A stretch of 64,000 nt of DNA from Paraprevotella xylaniphila YIT 11841. Lineage in GTDB: Bacteria > Bacteroidota > Bacteroidia > Bacteroidales > Bacteroidaceae. The stretch covers positions 62,001 to 126,000 of the forward strand of contig NZ_GL883887.1 of NCBI RefSeq assembly GCF_000205165.1, in the 5' to 3' direction. Position 1 is the stretch's first letter; every line of letters begins with the position of its first letter. Shown one piece after another: positions 43,901 to 52,599 of this stretch. The notes below the pieces were generated by a model. That model was not told where the DNA came from, ran no database searches, and saw nothing but the letters and a program-made list of their open reading frames with translations. Position numbers and translations under genes: made by a program.

Positions 43901-44607
43901 GCGTAATCCTTATAACCGGCAGCATCCGCCGCTTCCAACTGCACCTTCAGCTTCTTTTTAGCTTGATACACGTCGTAAACGTCCGGTGCCACAAATTTCC
44001 AGTCATACCCGGGATTATCAACGCCTGCCGCACCGTCACGAATCAAAGGCGTCACGCCAGACTCGCCTTCAATCACCCCAATGTAATCGTTGGCATACTC
44101 TGATGTTGCACCATATATCGGATCCGAATCGGAAATCTTAATCCGATAAGTTTTGTCGGATTGTTTCACGATTTTCCACAACATATGCCCCTGCTTGTCG
44201 TGGTCCACACACAATTGAAGCCCTGCCGGTATGTATATTTCATGCAAACCACTATTCGTTTTGCCTTCTTTCATGGACAAACGCCACCCGAAAGCCGCAT
44301 TATATTCTGCATCAGTTTGAGGCCGACGGCTAAGCTCATAATCTTGCCCCCAACTCAAAGTGATTTTCTTCCCTTGGTCTGCCACAATTAATTCTGTGCC
44401 TCCCCAATCAGTATGATGGAAAACACCATTGTTCATAAATTTCTGCGTAGCCACATGGTACACATAATACACTCCACCACCTTCGACATTTTCGGTCAAA
44501 TTGGGGTTCACAAAATCCAATTCAGGATCATCCCATGCAGCCCACAAGGGCATGGTAGACGACGTAGCACTGCAAAGTGCCATCAAAGCAAGTAATCTTG
44601 TCTTCAT
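40936..44607 (-). CDS. Giant modular secreted protein, paralogue A
   Basis: A 1223-aa exported protein. The signal peptide is followed by MPLWAA. Residues 25-230 hold a ricin-like/beta-trefoil-style block (YYVYHVATQKFM, HMLWKIVKQSDKTYRIK). Then three copies of a carbohydrate-binding-like module recur (near 300-440, 610-790, 960-1150), each with a W-rich strand, LPxGxYRL/YKV and a DNF/DNFQV strand. Helical linkers separate them. It ends in an AWYTINGVRVAEPKQRGIYI tail, similar to Bacteroidales C-terminal sorting domains. It is 36-50% identical by eye to the 1217-aa paralogue upstream. Binding of a host or plant glycan is likely; no catalytic site is recognised. Confidence 0.85.
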   Translation of the reverse strand: MKTRLLALMALCSATSSTMPLWAAWDDPELDFVNPNLTENVEGGGVYYVYHVATQKFMNNGVFHHTDWGGTELIVADQGKKITLSWGQDYELSRRPQTDAEYNAAFGWRLSMKEGKTNSGLHEIYIPAGLQLCVDHDKQGHMLWKIVKQSDKTYRIKISDSDPIYGATSEYANDYIGVIEGESGVTPLIRDGAAGVDNPGYDWKFVAPDVYDVYQAKKKLKVQLEAADAAGYKDYAAYADLYNDANAKVEALEEATVNLKSEILDFKYNSATELQPMDVTDLISQPSFKESTDGWVTKREGTTGNFVRKTGDKMVASDGTECEAFFEYWIPSSSGNQPNWSILQDLKDLPDGKYRLGAYIMTNNVNEAPKGRFLYAKTLVGEARTEANVQAVENPDKANGYFAPYTVEFSVIGGTATIGMVVENANSNWTAVDNFTLNYLGKSGAVTYRTLLENNIKSAEEKYKEYVDANETFSNMGQQKYEETIRVAKEAAANESVGDEELKGLITTVQLRMDSLAMDIAAYKKLGVKIEELNNAYAESYEEVGLIDYEKFLDDLDAAKQGKTFDPSEIDSIDVYSERALRAAVVKSLSEEGGTREVTGLFVNPNFDNVLTGWTKGGADTGDFKHAHASAELWNAKGGEVVIYQDLEGLPKGSYKVTMQGYYCPSSQNKNSWKENWGQDGDTSNNIHGYLVANDATVKLHHPMDRPISEAEKEGLAGNFEAITWDDSMAGMYWTRSLEAASSMMSADPTFQLNETTCYVGEDGKLRIGIKLDGKNIDWDASWVVMDNFQVTYLGADDMSGAESALNALIAEAVGMRDREALTTAESKETLNKAITGANEAVSDGLTLEEYVAQVEVLNEAITAAGKAEEAASKFEALVVYHDNKFRATDENSYTELYGDTEEFDAFEGVIVEMLDKVEVLESMAQIEQYTAQITEAYSKMVAAVLDVSKASLQTPADVTSMIQTPNFSEWDAEGAKDVASIQGWVVTNGISNATSGLNYEFYEKENADIHQTIYGLPKGYYRLSFNGFYRAGNSLTAALAHRDGTEEINGSVYVKAGEGQWEETLHSIFDDMAEFKYDAKDVVLADSLFPGSNALYNIIVNNVAGTKLAFEDGKYESDFSFYVSESGQPVVLGAHKEKMIPADWMIFDNFKLLYYGDGDANKPDDFVSSVEETVADGKATVVSSAWYTINGVRVAEPKQRGIYIRQDKMSDGTTRSLKVMVR

Positions 44608-44621
44608 TTTTACAATTCAAA

Positions 44622-45308
44622 TTAATATATTGTACAAGGATGTAAATCTAAACTTTTATATTGACTGTGAAGTATTATTCCCCAGTCCAAATTCATCAAA
44701 TCGACTCGACGAGGGTAAAACCTTTTATAATAGCCATAACCGGCAGGTATATAATTCGACGCAATCTCTACATATAAACAATTTTTCTTGTCCGAAAAAT
44801 AAGGTGGAATACTTCGTATTGAATATTTTCCAGCATCTCTATCAAAATACAAAGAGCCATAAGTTAAACCAGAACCAATACCAAATAAAATACTCAAATC
44901 AAAGTAACACGACAAATAACTCTCACAAGCACGAGAAACCAAACAAACACGATCTTCACTTGAACCTGTTATATATAAATTAAACCCACAAGTAAGACCA
45001 TCGTCACCTATTACCAACCCCATTTGGCCATCACTAACACGACGGTTCATATCTACTTCCTCACCATAAACTGTTAGAGCAACAATCTGTTTTTTAGCCA
45101 TCAAATTCATGATAGAGACTAAAGATGTGTCAAGTGCCTCCGTTATATCTATCTTTATATGCCAATCATTATCATTTGGCTCAACGTTTTTTGTACAAAT
45201 TGTACTCGGAGTGACAAATTCATCCATTTCTACATCTTCATTTTGATTACAAGAAATGAAGAGGCACAAAAAACCACATAAAATAAAATAAGACTTAAGA
45301 GTATTCAT
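44622..45308 (-). CDS. Lipoprotein of unknown function
   Basis: A 228-aa protein. The signal peptide ends in CLFISC, a lipobox. The mature part is beta-rich with few repeats; I do not recognise the family. It starts at ATG 45308, just inside a short frame left from a third copy of the giant-protein gene, and ends 14 nt before paralogue A. Its DNA is AT-richer than both paralogues, which suggests insertion or replacement between them. Confidence 0.75.
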   Translation of the reverse strand: MNTLKSYFILCGFLCLFISCNQNEDVEMDEFVTPSTICTKNVEPNDNDWHIKIDITEALDTSLVSIMNLMAKKQIVALTVYGEEVDMNRRVSDGQMGLVIGDDGLTCGFNLYITGSSEDRVCLVSRACESYLSCYFDLSILFGIGSGLTYGSLYFDRDAGKYSIRSIPPYFSDKKNCLYVEIASNYIPAGYGYYKRFYPRRVDLMNLDWGIILHSQYKSLDLHPCTIY

Positions 45309-45312
45309 AATA

Positions 45313-45378
45313 CTAATTTTTAAAAGGGGTAAAAGCACAAATAATATCACGCATCAAAGCAAGTAATTTGTTTTTCAT
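45313..45378 (-). pseudogene. Truncated 5' end of a third giant-protein copy
   Basis: ATG at 45378 opens a 21-codon frame MKNKLLALM, then DIICAFTPFKN and a stop. The first nine residues match the starts of the two paralogues (MKTRLLALM and MKNRILAAM) at protein and DNA level; identity ends abruptly at residue 9, just before the lipoprotein gene. This looks like a recombination scar. Confidence 0.7.
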
Positions 45379-45430
45379 GCTTCTCGAAAATTAAGTTAAT
45401 TATAATGTTTTGCTATACTTATTACGACAG

Positions 45431-45438
45431 CAAAATTA
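45431..45438 (-). promoter_or_regulatory. -7 box upstream of the truncated copy and the lipoprotein gene
   Basis: TAATTTTG on the minus strand, 53 nt before the truncated ATG. It probably drives the lipoprotein and paralogue A. No clear -33. Confidence 0.5.
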
Positions 45439-45568
45439 CAAGAAGTATTTAATTAAAAAAATAATTCAGGAAGAAAAAAGCAGAAAAGCTCCATTTTTTA
45501 ACAGTTTTGTGTCCCCACACAGCCCAAAAATGTGCGGGGACACAAATAAAGCATCCTATTGATTCAAA

Positions 45569-48500
45569 TCACTTCATCATGACCTTCACGGCCTTTACTG
45601 TTCCGTCGCTCATCTTGTCCCGACGGATATAAATGCCGCGCTGCTTCGGTTCGGCTACACGCACCCCGTTGACGGTGTACCATGCGGAAGCAACCACCGT
45701 AGCCGTTCCACCAACAAGTACCTCACCAATATTATCCACGAAATCGTCCGGTCTATTGCCATCACCGTCACCCAGATATTCAAGGGAAAAGTCGTCGATG
45801 CAAACCCAGTCTGCCGCTACCCCTTCATCCTTGCGCACACCGATGTTCACTGATTCTCCCTCTTTCACATAGAAAGGCTTATCCGCATCGTAATATCCCC
45901 ATGTCATGGCAGCACGCATACCCAATCGGTCATTGGCCACACAATGGTATGTACGTTCGGAACCGGGGAACAAAGAATCAGGCAGCACTGCATCATTGGG
46001 AGAAAGCAAACCGTCATGCACGCACTCCATGAAACTTGGAAGAACGCCTTTAAAATCCGCACTTTCCGTTTGGACATAAACATAAGCCAGTAAATTCTCC
46101 GTTCCGTCCCTATGAGCCGTCGCGGCCTGAATATTATCCCCGTAACGATAACACCCTTTGAGACGAATGCGGTAATAGCCCTGCTTCATATTATACAAGC
46201 CCTGATGGATATCGGCTTTCGTGGAATTGAAGAATTCAAAGACCGAGTCGGCAGCTGTAGTAACCTCTGCATCCGACTCCACGTCCCAACCGTCGTAATT
46301 GAACACCACGTTCCCTTCTTCATCTTCCTGTTGGAAAGATGGGTTCTCCAACAGTACGGTGACATCCAACGGTTCGTCCTTGGAAGCGGCAGAAAAGTCG
46401 ATGGCACTCTGTTTCATCTTGCCGTAAGCATTGTTCATATCTGCAATGTATTGCTCAACCACCCCCACGCTCTCGAATGAACCGCCGTCGATGACGTCCA
46501 TGACTTCATAAACAACATTCAAAAGCGCGTCTACATCATCCTGGCCATACGAATCATAAGAACCTTCATTATATGCCTGATCATGCCGGACCACTTGATG
46601 GTCTATTTCCTTCAGCAATTCAATGGATGTGCGGCCTTGTTCTATGGCGGCTGACAACGCAGCCATGGTTTCCTTGAACAACCGGGCTGAAACTTCACCC
46701 TTAACCACTTCTTCCGCTTCCAAAACAGTAACCTGCAGAAGTTCCCGAACATCCAACGGTATCAGGCTCCCGTCAGCCCCCACCTGCTTGGCTTCATTGA
46801 TTTTCGCCTGCAAGGCTGCCACTGCGCCTTCCTGATTGTCCAACCCCTGATAAATGACCTGGAAGTTATCGAAAGCCACCCACGACTCATTGCGTGTCAC
46901 TCCGGCAAGCTTCATGCCGACACGGAGCTTTCCGTCCTCGCCCACGTAACAAGTCACGGTGTTGAGATAATTCCCCGGATCGGATTTAAACACTTCCTGC
47001 GATGACGCCTTGTCTGTGGGAAGCCATTTCCCGTTCAGGTTTTCGTCCGCCGTACCGGAAACCTGCTCCCAACCTCCTTCTGTCATTTTGTCGTTACGCG
47101 GGAAGTCGGCGATATGATGGACCGGGGCAGAGGCTTCGTTTCCAAACACGGAGGCCATCACCTTGTTCACTTCGTCTCCTTCAAGTCCCCAGGTCTCATG
47201 CCATACGGACGTGGTCGGAGAACTCGGGCTATAGAATCCTTGCACGGTGATTTTATAGAAACCTTCGGGCAAACCGGCCACGTCCTGATAAACTTCCCAA
47301 TCCCGGCCATTCCAAACTTCGGTAATTTCCGTACCTTCGTTCTTAAAGTCGCCGTTCCCGGTCTTAATCCATCCGTCATTGCTCTTTGCAAAGCTCGGGT
47401 TGACCAACAGACCTGTCACATTGTCAGTAGCCCCGCTCTCCATCATGTCGGCCACGTCCTGCCTAAACAGTTCTTCGGCGTATGCCTCTGCCCCGTTTAT
47501 CTCTGCCGGTGTCATCGAACCGTCATCATAAGCCCGATAGAGTTTGTCCAAGTAACCCTCATAAGAAGGCAAGCCGACCTCACTGTAAGGACTGTCGACA
47601 AGTTTGTTTTCCAACGCCGGAATCACCACGTCGTTCAATTTCTTATAAGTGGCAATATCTGCAGCCAACGAATCCTTCCGGGCATTCACCATCCGGATTG
47701 CGGCAGCCCAATCGTCATCCGTCAGTCCTGCATTGCCTGCAGCTTCCTTGGCGCAGGCCAAGACTTCTTCATACTTCGCCTTGCCCGATGCCGAGAAGTG
47801 CGCATTTGCTTCTATCTGCCCTTGCAAATAAGTTTCGGCATTTTTTACCGTACGGTTCAATTCGGCCGCCAAACCGCCTTCGTTACCCATATATTCGAGC
47901 TTCACATTGTCTATACCAAACCAGTTACAATTAGTGTTTTCGGTCATAAAGCCAAGCGTCAAATCGCCGCCCCGGGAATAAAACTCCAATACGACCTTAC
48001 GCGGTGCAGGCACGTCGGCACCGCCCGGCGTACCATTCTTTATACCATAAAATTTCACCGTATGCGCCTCGGCCCTGAACTTCTCGTCATATTTCGACGC
48101 ATCAGCAAAGAGATACAGCCCCCGGGGGATATCGTTCAAATTACTTTGATTGTAACCCAAAGTCACGGCCGACAAACGGTAACGGCCGGAAGGCATGTTC
48201 CCAAACTTCTGATAAAGATGTATGGCACTGGTTCCTCCCGGTTTGGTCCACTTCTCGCAGAACTGATCCATTACCACAGATTCATCATCCGGGTCCTGGT
48301 ATTTGTCATTCTTCTGATGCCCTAATGCCGGAGAACCACCATCCTCAATCCAACCTCCATTGCCCGCATCAAACGAAGGATTGGCCAGCAAATCCGTAAA
48401 CTTGGGATTCTCTTCGGAAGCCCCGGCCCCCAACCGGTCGGTCACGGCCTGTTGCAGTTCATCCGCCGCACTTTCCAACTCTTCAGCCGTGGCATCTGTC

Positions 48501-49222
48501 TTTTCGTAAAGCGCCACATATCCTGCCACATCCGTATAACCGTTCTCGCCGGCAAACTCCAATTGGGCCTGCAAAGCCTTTTTAGCCTGATAAACAAAAT
48601 AAGCTTCGGGCGTAACAAACGCCCAATCGGTCTCTACCTTATCAAAACCGCCCTGTTCCTTATCGGCAAAAGGATACACCACCGTGCTGCCGGAATTCAC
48701 GCCCCACACGCCGTTCATCGTCACCGCATTGCCGGAAACCGTCCCGAAATCGGGATCCTGGTCCACAATCTTTATCGCATAATAACCATTTTCCTGCTTT
48801 CGGATTTGCCACAAGGTATGGCCGTCCGACCCGCAATCCACGTATGCACTTGCAGTACCGGTCACATAAATCTCATGAAAACGGTTGCCATTGGACGGCC
48901 CGTCCAGCATGTTAAAAATCCAACCTTTGCCCGGCACCTTCGGTTCCTGTACCAATAACGGAGGACGTTCTTCCCCGTAAGCCATGGTTATTTCCTGCCC
49001 GATGGAATCCACGCTCAGCTGCGTACCGGAAGCATTACCGGCTGCAATAAACTTCCGGGTAGCCACATGATAGATGTAATACTTTCCCCCTCCCGTCCCG
49101 TCGGTTGCAAGATTGGGTTCCACTGTCACAATCGTGGGGTCGCCATACTCGGCGGCCCACAGAGGCATCGTTGAAGAAGTAGCGCAGCACAATGCCATGG
49201 CTGCAAGGATTCTGTTCTTCAT
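45569..49222 (-). CDS. Giant modular secreted protein, paralogue B
   Basis: A 1217-aa exported protein with the same plan as paralogue A: signal peptide ending MPLWAA, a trefoil-like N-terminal block (KYYIYHVATRKFI), three carbohydrate-binding-like modules with LPEGFYKITVQGFYSPSS-type cores, helical spacers, and the C-terminal AWYTVNGVRVAEPKQRGIYI tail. The last 45 residues are almost identical to paralogue A, the middle is much more diverged. This pattern fits tandem duplication followed by divergence of the binding modules. No enzyme motif is visible. Surface display or secretion with glycan binding is inferred. Confidence 0.85.
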   Translation of the reverse strand: MKNRILAAMALCCATSSTMPLWAAEYGDPTIVTVEPNLATDGTGGGKYYIYHVATRKFIAAGNASGTQLSVDSIGQEITMAYGEERPPLLVQEPKVPGKGWIFNMLDGPSNGNRFHEIYVTGTASAYVDCGSDGHTLWQIRKQENGYYAIKIVDQDPDFGTVSGNAVTMNGVWGVNSGSTVVYPFADKEQGGFDKVETDWAFVTPEAYFVYQAKKALQAQLEFAGENGYTDVAGYVALYEKTDATAEELESAADELQQAVTDRLGAGASEENPKFTDLLANPSFDAGNGGWIEDGGSPALGHQKNDKYQDPDDESVVMDQFCEKWTKPGGTSAIHLYQKFGNMPSGRYRLSAVTLGYNQSNLNDIPRGLYLFADASKYDEKFRAEAHTVKFYGIKNGTPGGADVPAPRKVVLEFYSRGGDLTLGFMTENTNCNWFGIDNVKLEYMGNEGGLAAELNRTVKNAETYLQGQIEANAHFSASGKAKYEEVLACAKEAAGNAGLTDDDWAAAIRMVNARKDSLAADIATYKKLNDVVIPALENKLVDSPYSEVGLPSYEGYLDKLYRAYDDGSMTPAEINGAEAYAEELFRQDVADMMESGATDNVTGLLVNPSFAKSNDGWIKTGNGDFKNEGTEITEVWNGRDWEVYQDVAGLPEGFYKITVQGFYSPSSPTTSVWHETWGLEGDEVNKVMASVFGNEASAPVHHIADFPRNDKMTEGGWEQVSGTADENLNGKWLPTDKASSQEVFKSDPGNYLNTVTCYVGEDGKLRVGMKLAGVTRNESWVAFDNFQVIYQGLDNQEGAVAALQAKINEAKQVGADGSLIPLDVRELLQVTVLEAEEVVKGEVSARLFKETMAALSAAIEQGRTSIELLKEIDHQVVRHDQAYNEGSYDSYGQDDVDALLNVVYEVMDVIDGGSFESVGVVEQYIADMNNAYGKMKQSAIDFSAASKDEPLDVTVLLENPSFQQEDEEGNVVFNYDGWDVESDAEVTTAADSVFEFFNSTKADIHQGLYNMKQGYYRIRLKGCYRYGDNIQAATAHRDGTENLLAYVYVQTESADFKGVLPSFMECVHDGLLSPNDAVLPDSLFPGSERTYHCVANDRLGMRAAMTWGYYDADKPFYVKEGESVNIGVRKDEGVAADWVCIDDFSLEYLGDGDGNRPDDFVDNIGEVLVGGTATVVASAWYTVNGVRVAEPKQRGIYIRRDKMSDGTVKAVKVMMK

Positions 49223-49382
49223 TTCTCTACGTTTTTAAAGATTAATGTATAGTCTTCCTTTGACTCTTTACACGGTTTACGAACAAAGGCGCGAAAAAGC
49301 ACAAAGGGAAGAAACTTTTTTTCGTTTTAACTCAAAAAAAAATGTTTTTCCCCAAAAAAGGAATAAAAGAAAGGTGATTTTG

Positions 49383-49390
49383 TATCTTTG
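49383..49390 (+). promoter_or_regulatory. -7 box for the HAD gene
   Basis: TATCTTTG, 30 nt before the ATG at 49420. No clear TTTG -33. On the other strand, no convincing box was found for paralogue B. Confidence 0.6.
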
Positions 49391-49419
49391 TATGATAAAC
49401 AAAAACTAATTTGACGAAT

Positions 49420-49845
49420 ATGATCATAGCCGTAGACTTCGACGGAACCATCGTAGAACACCGTTACCCTGAAATCGGACGTGAGATTCCCTTTGCAGTA
49501 GAAACATTGAAAAAGCTCATCGAAGACCGCCACCAACTCATCTTATGGAGCGTACGGGAAGGGCGTTTGTTGGACGAGGCCGTAGAATGGTGCCGCCAAA
49601 GAGGAGTAGAGTTTTATGCCGTAAACAAGGACTTTCCGGAAGAGGACACCGACAAAAACCGACATTACAGCCGCAAGCTGAAAGCAGACTTGTTCATCGA
49701 CGACCGCAACTTGGGCGGACTTCCGGACTGGGGTACCATCTACCGGATGATTAAAGAAAAGAAAAGCATGGCACAACTGTTACAGGAAGAATGGGAAGAA
49801 GACCAACCCGTGGCACAAAAGAAAAAAAAGAGATGGTGGTTTTAA
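49420..49845 (+). CDS. HAD-like hydrolase, small
   Basis: A 141-aa HAD-superfamily protein. Motif I is VDFDGTIVEH; LILWSVREGR gives motif II; KADLFIDDRNLGG holds the motif IV acidic pair. No cap domain is present, so it likely acts on a large or exposed phosphate substrate. A basic C-terminal tail (KKKKRWWF) is odd. Similar small HAD proteins are common in Bacteroides and of unknown function. The ATG at 49420 is used; an upstream in-frame TTG is unlikely. Confidence 0.85.
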   Translation: MIIAVDFDGTIVEHRYPEIGREIPFAVETLKKLIEDRHQLILWSVREGRLLDEAVEWCRQRGVEFYAVNKDFPEEDTDKNRHYSRKLKADLFIDDRNLGGLPDWGTIYRMIKEKKSMAQLLQEEWEEDQPVAQKKKKRWWF

Positions 49846-49887
49846 CCCCCCATCCCTTTTCCTTTCCGTATCCTATATATAAAGGTA

Positions 49888-52395
49888 TCAATCCTTATCT
49901 TCAAAATCTTCCTCATGGAGATAACTACCGCCTTCGCGCGGAGATTTTGATTTACCGGAGCGCGCCTCTTTACCATAGCCCCCATAATTACCATAACCGC
50001 CATAGCTGCCATAAGAACCGTAACGGCCGTAACGGCCATAATTACCGTAACCGTAGTAATAACCATACTTGCGCTGTTGCAAGTCTACCCCGTTAAGCAC
50101 CAAGTTCATCTTCGGCAATTTTCCTTCCTGATGAATCGTATTCACGATATTGAAATTACGTTTGAGAGAATAATCACACCGGCACACAATAAGAGTTGCA
50201 TCAGCCAAACGCCCTAACAATAAGGTATCGCTCACCAGACCGACAGGCGGAGTATCGACAATCACCATGTCATACCATTCGCGGAAACGTGCAAAAGCAC
50301 CATCCAAACGTTCCGAAGTAATCAGTTCACCGGGATTAGGCGGAATCAAACCCGCAGGCAATACGTCCAGATTGGCATGCATGCCGGAATTGAATATCTG
50401 CTCACGCAAAAATCCGTCCGAACTGTCTTCCCCGGCCAAATAAGTCGTCAGCCCATGATGCCCCGTGACCAGACCGAACAACTTGGCCAATCGCGGCTTA
50501 CGGACATCTAATCCGACCACCAAGACTTTGCGCCCCATCAAAGCCATACTCATGGCCAGATTGGTTGACACGAAAGTCTTTCCTTCACTGGGTATCACCG
50601 ACGTGCACAAGAGCACCTTTTCGCTCTTCTTCATGACAAAGCCTAAATTGGTACGCAGGCTACGGAACGTTTCCTCCATTATATCATTAGAATTCTCCCG
50701 GACGACAATCGCCCTTTTGCCGTCCTTCAAATCCCCGGCCACGAAAATATCGCTCAAGACGGCCAAATCGGTCAATTTTTCAATATCATTACGTCCTTCG
50801 ATGCGATAACGCAACAAGTTCAGCAAGTATATCAGTCCGGCCGGAATGGCTACTCCCAAGACCAAAGCGATAAGCGCCACCATTTTTTTCTTCGGTGAAA
50901 TGGGACGGATTGTGCTTTCGGGAGCATCGATGACCTGAGCCTTGTCTACTGTAGAAGCCAAAGAAATGGCATTTTCCTCGCGCTTCTGCAACAAAATTTG
51001 ATATAGTGCCGCCTTTACAGACTGCTGACGTCCTATGTCGGTGAGGACACGTTCCTGCGTTGGTGCATCGGAAAGACGTCCGATGAAGAGGTCGTATTGC
51101 TCGTCCACATGCCGCTTCTGCACGCGCATATTATCATATACCGTAGAAAGCGAATGACGGATGCCCGGATAAAGGGAAGAAATGGCATTGGTAATCGACA
51201 CCACCACGGGGGAAGACTCGGGAGCCGTCTTCAACAAGCGTTTACGCTCCACCACTTTTGCATTGTAACCTGCAATCATGGAATTCAAACTTTCGTCCGT
51301 CAACCCGAGATTGGCAGGAATGATTTCCATGTAGTTGGCCGGATTGTCCACATATTCCTTCAAGGATTTCACCAAAAGCATCTGGGTCTGCAACTCTATC
51401 TGTTGCGTCTGGTAATTCTCCAAACCCTTATATGCCGCTTCTGCGTCTGACATCAAGTCCACCAACTGATTTCTTTTCTTATATAACTCCAAGTCCGACT
51501 CTGTCGTGCCTAATTCCGCGTCAATGATTTTGATACGTTTGTTGACAAAGGCTTCCGTCTTGAGAGCCACCTCGTTTTTCACCTCGTTGGCATCCTCATT
51601 ATACACGCGAATCAACTCGTTCATATAATCTTCCGCACGTTGGCGCTGCGTATCACTCATGGTAATACGGGCTATCGTTGTCATCTTGCTAATAGGCTCA
51701 ATGGAAGTGGCACCCAAAAAAGCTTCGGCCATGATTGCAGGACGGAAAATGCCTATCCTCAAAGTCCGTCCATCGGATGCACCGGCAAAATTGGGATTCG
51801 GGCGCAATGTCACCCAACCGGACAAGGTCTTTACCCTTACCGGGAAACCCTTGACATTGGACTCGAAACGTTCCCGCAACGCCTCCCCCTCTATATGATA
51901 GCCTCCTTCTTGCAAAGGCGTGATTACCAAAGACACCGGCATGGACAAAGTATCCAAGTCCACAGGTGACATGTCGGCTACAATCGGCGACGTACGGTAG
52001 AGTTCCTCATCACGCAACATTCCGTCGAATGAATAACGGACATACAACTTAAGATTGGTCACGGCACGCCGCGCCAAAGTCTTGCTGCCCAAGATTTCCA
52101 CCTCATTGTCAAAACCGTTGCTGTTCGTCAAAACGCCCAATTGCGTAAAGTCGGCCAATCCCCCCCCCGACATTCTTCTTTTATAGGGGTCATCCTCCTT
52201 TATCAGGACTTCGGCCCACGTGGAATAAACCGGAGATTTACACCTAAGATATAAAAAGGCAACGAAAAGGCAACCGATAATGGATATGGCAAACCAATGC
52301 CAATGCAAGATGACCGCATCCAATATTTCACGATAGTTAAAACCGGAATCCTGTTCCTCAACAACGTCGTTGGTTTGAAAAGTTTTTTGGGGCAT
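49888..52395 (-). CDS. Polysaccharide co-polymerase / BY-kinase (Wzc-like)
   Basis: An 835-aa protein. Wzz-type N-terminus with a membrane helix (about 30-50) and a second helix near 520 (VALIALVLGVAIPAGLIYLL); a long periplasmic coiled coil between. The C-terminal kinase has Walker A PSEGKTFVSTN (about residue 600), a Walker A' VGLDVRKPRL, where the first Asp of the usual DxD is Gly, and Walker B IVDTPP. The tail (about 775-806) is a Tyr/Gly repeat, the substrate for autophosphorylation. It controls chain length and works with the OPX channel. The start is ATG 52395 rather than an upstream TTG. Confidence 0.93.
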   Translation of the reverse strand: MPQKTFQTNDVVEEQDSGFNYREILDAVILHWHWFAISIIGCLFVAFLYLRCKSPVYSTWAEVLIKEDDPYKRRMSGGGLADFTQLGVLTNSNGFDNEVEILGSKTLARRAVTNLKLYVRYSFDGMLRDEELYRTSPIVADMSPVDLDTLSMPVSLVITPLQEGGYHIEGEALRERFESNVKGFPVRVKTLSGWVTLRPNPNFAGASDGRTLRIGIFRPAIMAEAFLGATSIEPISKMTTIARITMSDTQRQRAEDYMNELIRVYNEDANEVKNEVALKTEAFVNKRIKIIDAELGTTESDLELYKKRNQLVDLMSDAEAAYKGLENYQTQQIELQTQMLLVKSLKEYVDNPANYMEIIPANLGLTDESLNSMIAGYNAKVVERKRLLKTAPESSPVVVSITNAISSLYPGIRHSLSTVYDNMRVQKRHVDEQYDLFIGRLSDAPTQERVLTDIGRQQSVKAALYQILLQKREENAISLASTVDKAQVIDAPESTIRPISPKKKMVALIALVLGVAIPAGLIYLLNLLRYRIEGRNDIEKLTDLAVLSDIFVAGDLKDGKRAIVVRENSNDIMEETFRSLRTNLGFVMKKSEKVLLCTSVIPSEGKTFVSTNLAMSMALMGRKVLVVGLDVRKPRLAKLFGLVTGHHGLTTYLAGEDSSDGFLREQIFNSGMHANLDVLPAGLIPPNPGELITSERLDGAFARFREWYDMVIVDTPPVGLVSDTLLLGRLADATLIVCRCDYSLKRNFNIVNTIHQEGKLPKMNLVLNGVDLQQRKYGYYYGYGNYGRYGRYGSYGSYGGYGNYGGYGKEARSGKSKSPREGGSYLHEEDFEDKD
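49975..50070. repeat. Tandem repeat coding for the Tyr/Gly tail
   Basis: Repeated ACCGTAACGGCC/ACCATAACCGCC-like units encode YG/RYG/NYG on the minus strand. Length may vary between strains and change the number of Tyr sites. Confidence 0.7.
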
Positions 52396-52435
52396 ATTAT
52401 TCTTAATTATTCTCTGATTATTTCCATTCAAGCCA

Positions 52436-52467
52436 CAAAATTAGAAATCTTTGACATACATTCCAAA
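52436..52467 (-). promoter_or_regulatory. Promoter of the Wzc-like gene
   Basis: TTTG (52464-52467) and TAATTTTG (52436-52443) on the minus strand, 20 nt apart, a full consensus. Confidence 0.75.
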
Positions 52468-52534
52468 TAAATAGACGAAATAGTTCTTTATTTCGAGCTT
52501 TTTTAATTTTCAATCAATTTAAAACAATATATTA

Positions 52535-52565
52535 TTGTAGGATTCCATAAAAATATATACATTCG
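52535..52565 (+). promoter_or_regulatory. Promoter of the WcaJ-like gene
   Basis: TTG (52535-52537) and TACATTCG (52558-52565) spaced 20 nt; the -7 has C instead of T in TTTG. Confidence 0.5.
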
Positions 52566-52599
52566 CAGTCACGTAACCAACCTTTCGAAAAGATAAAAT

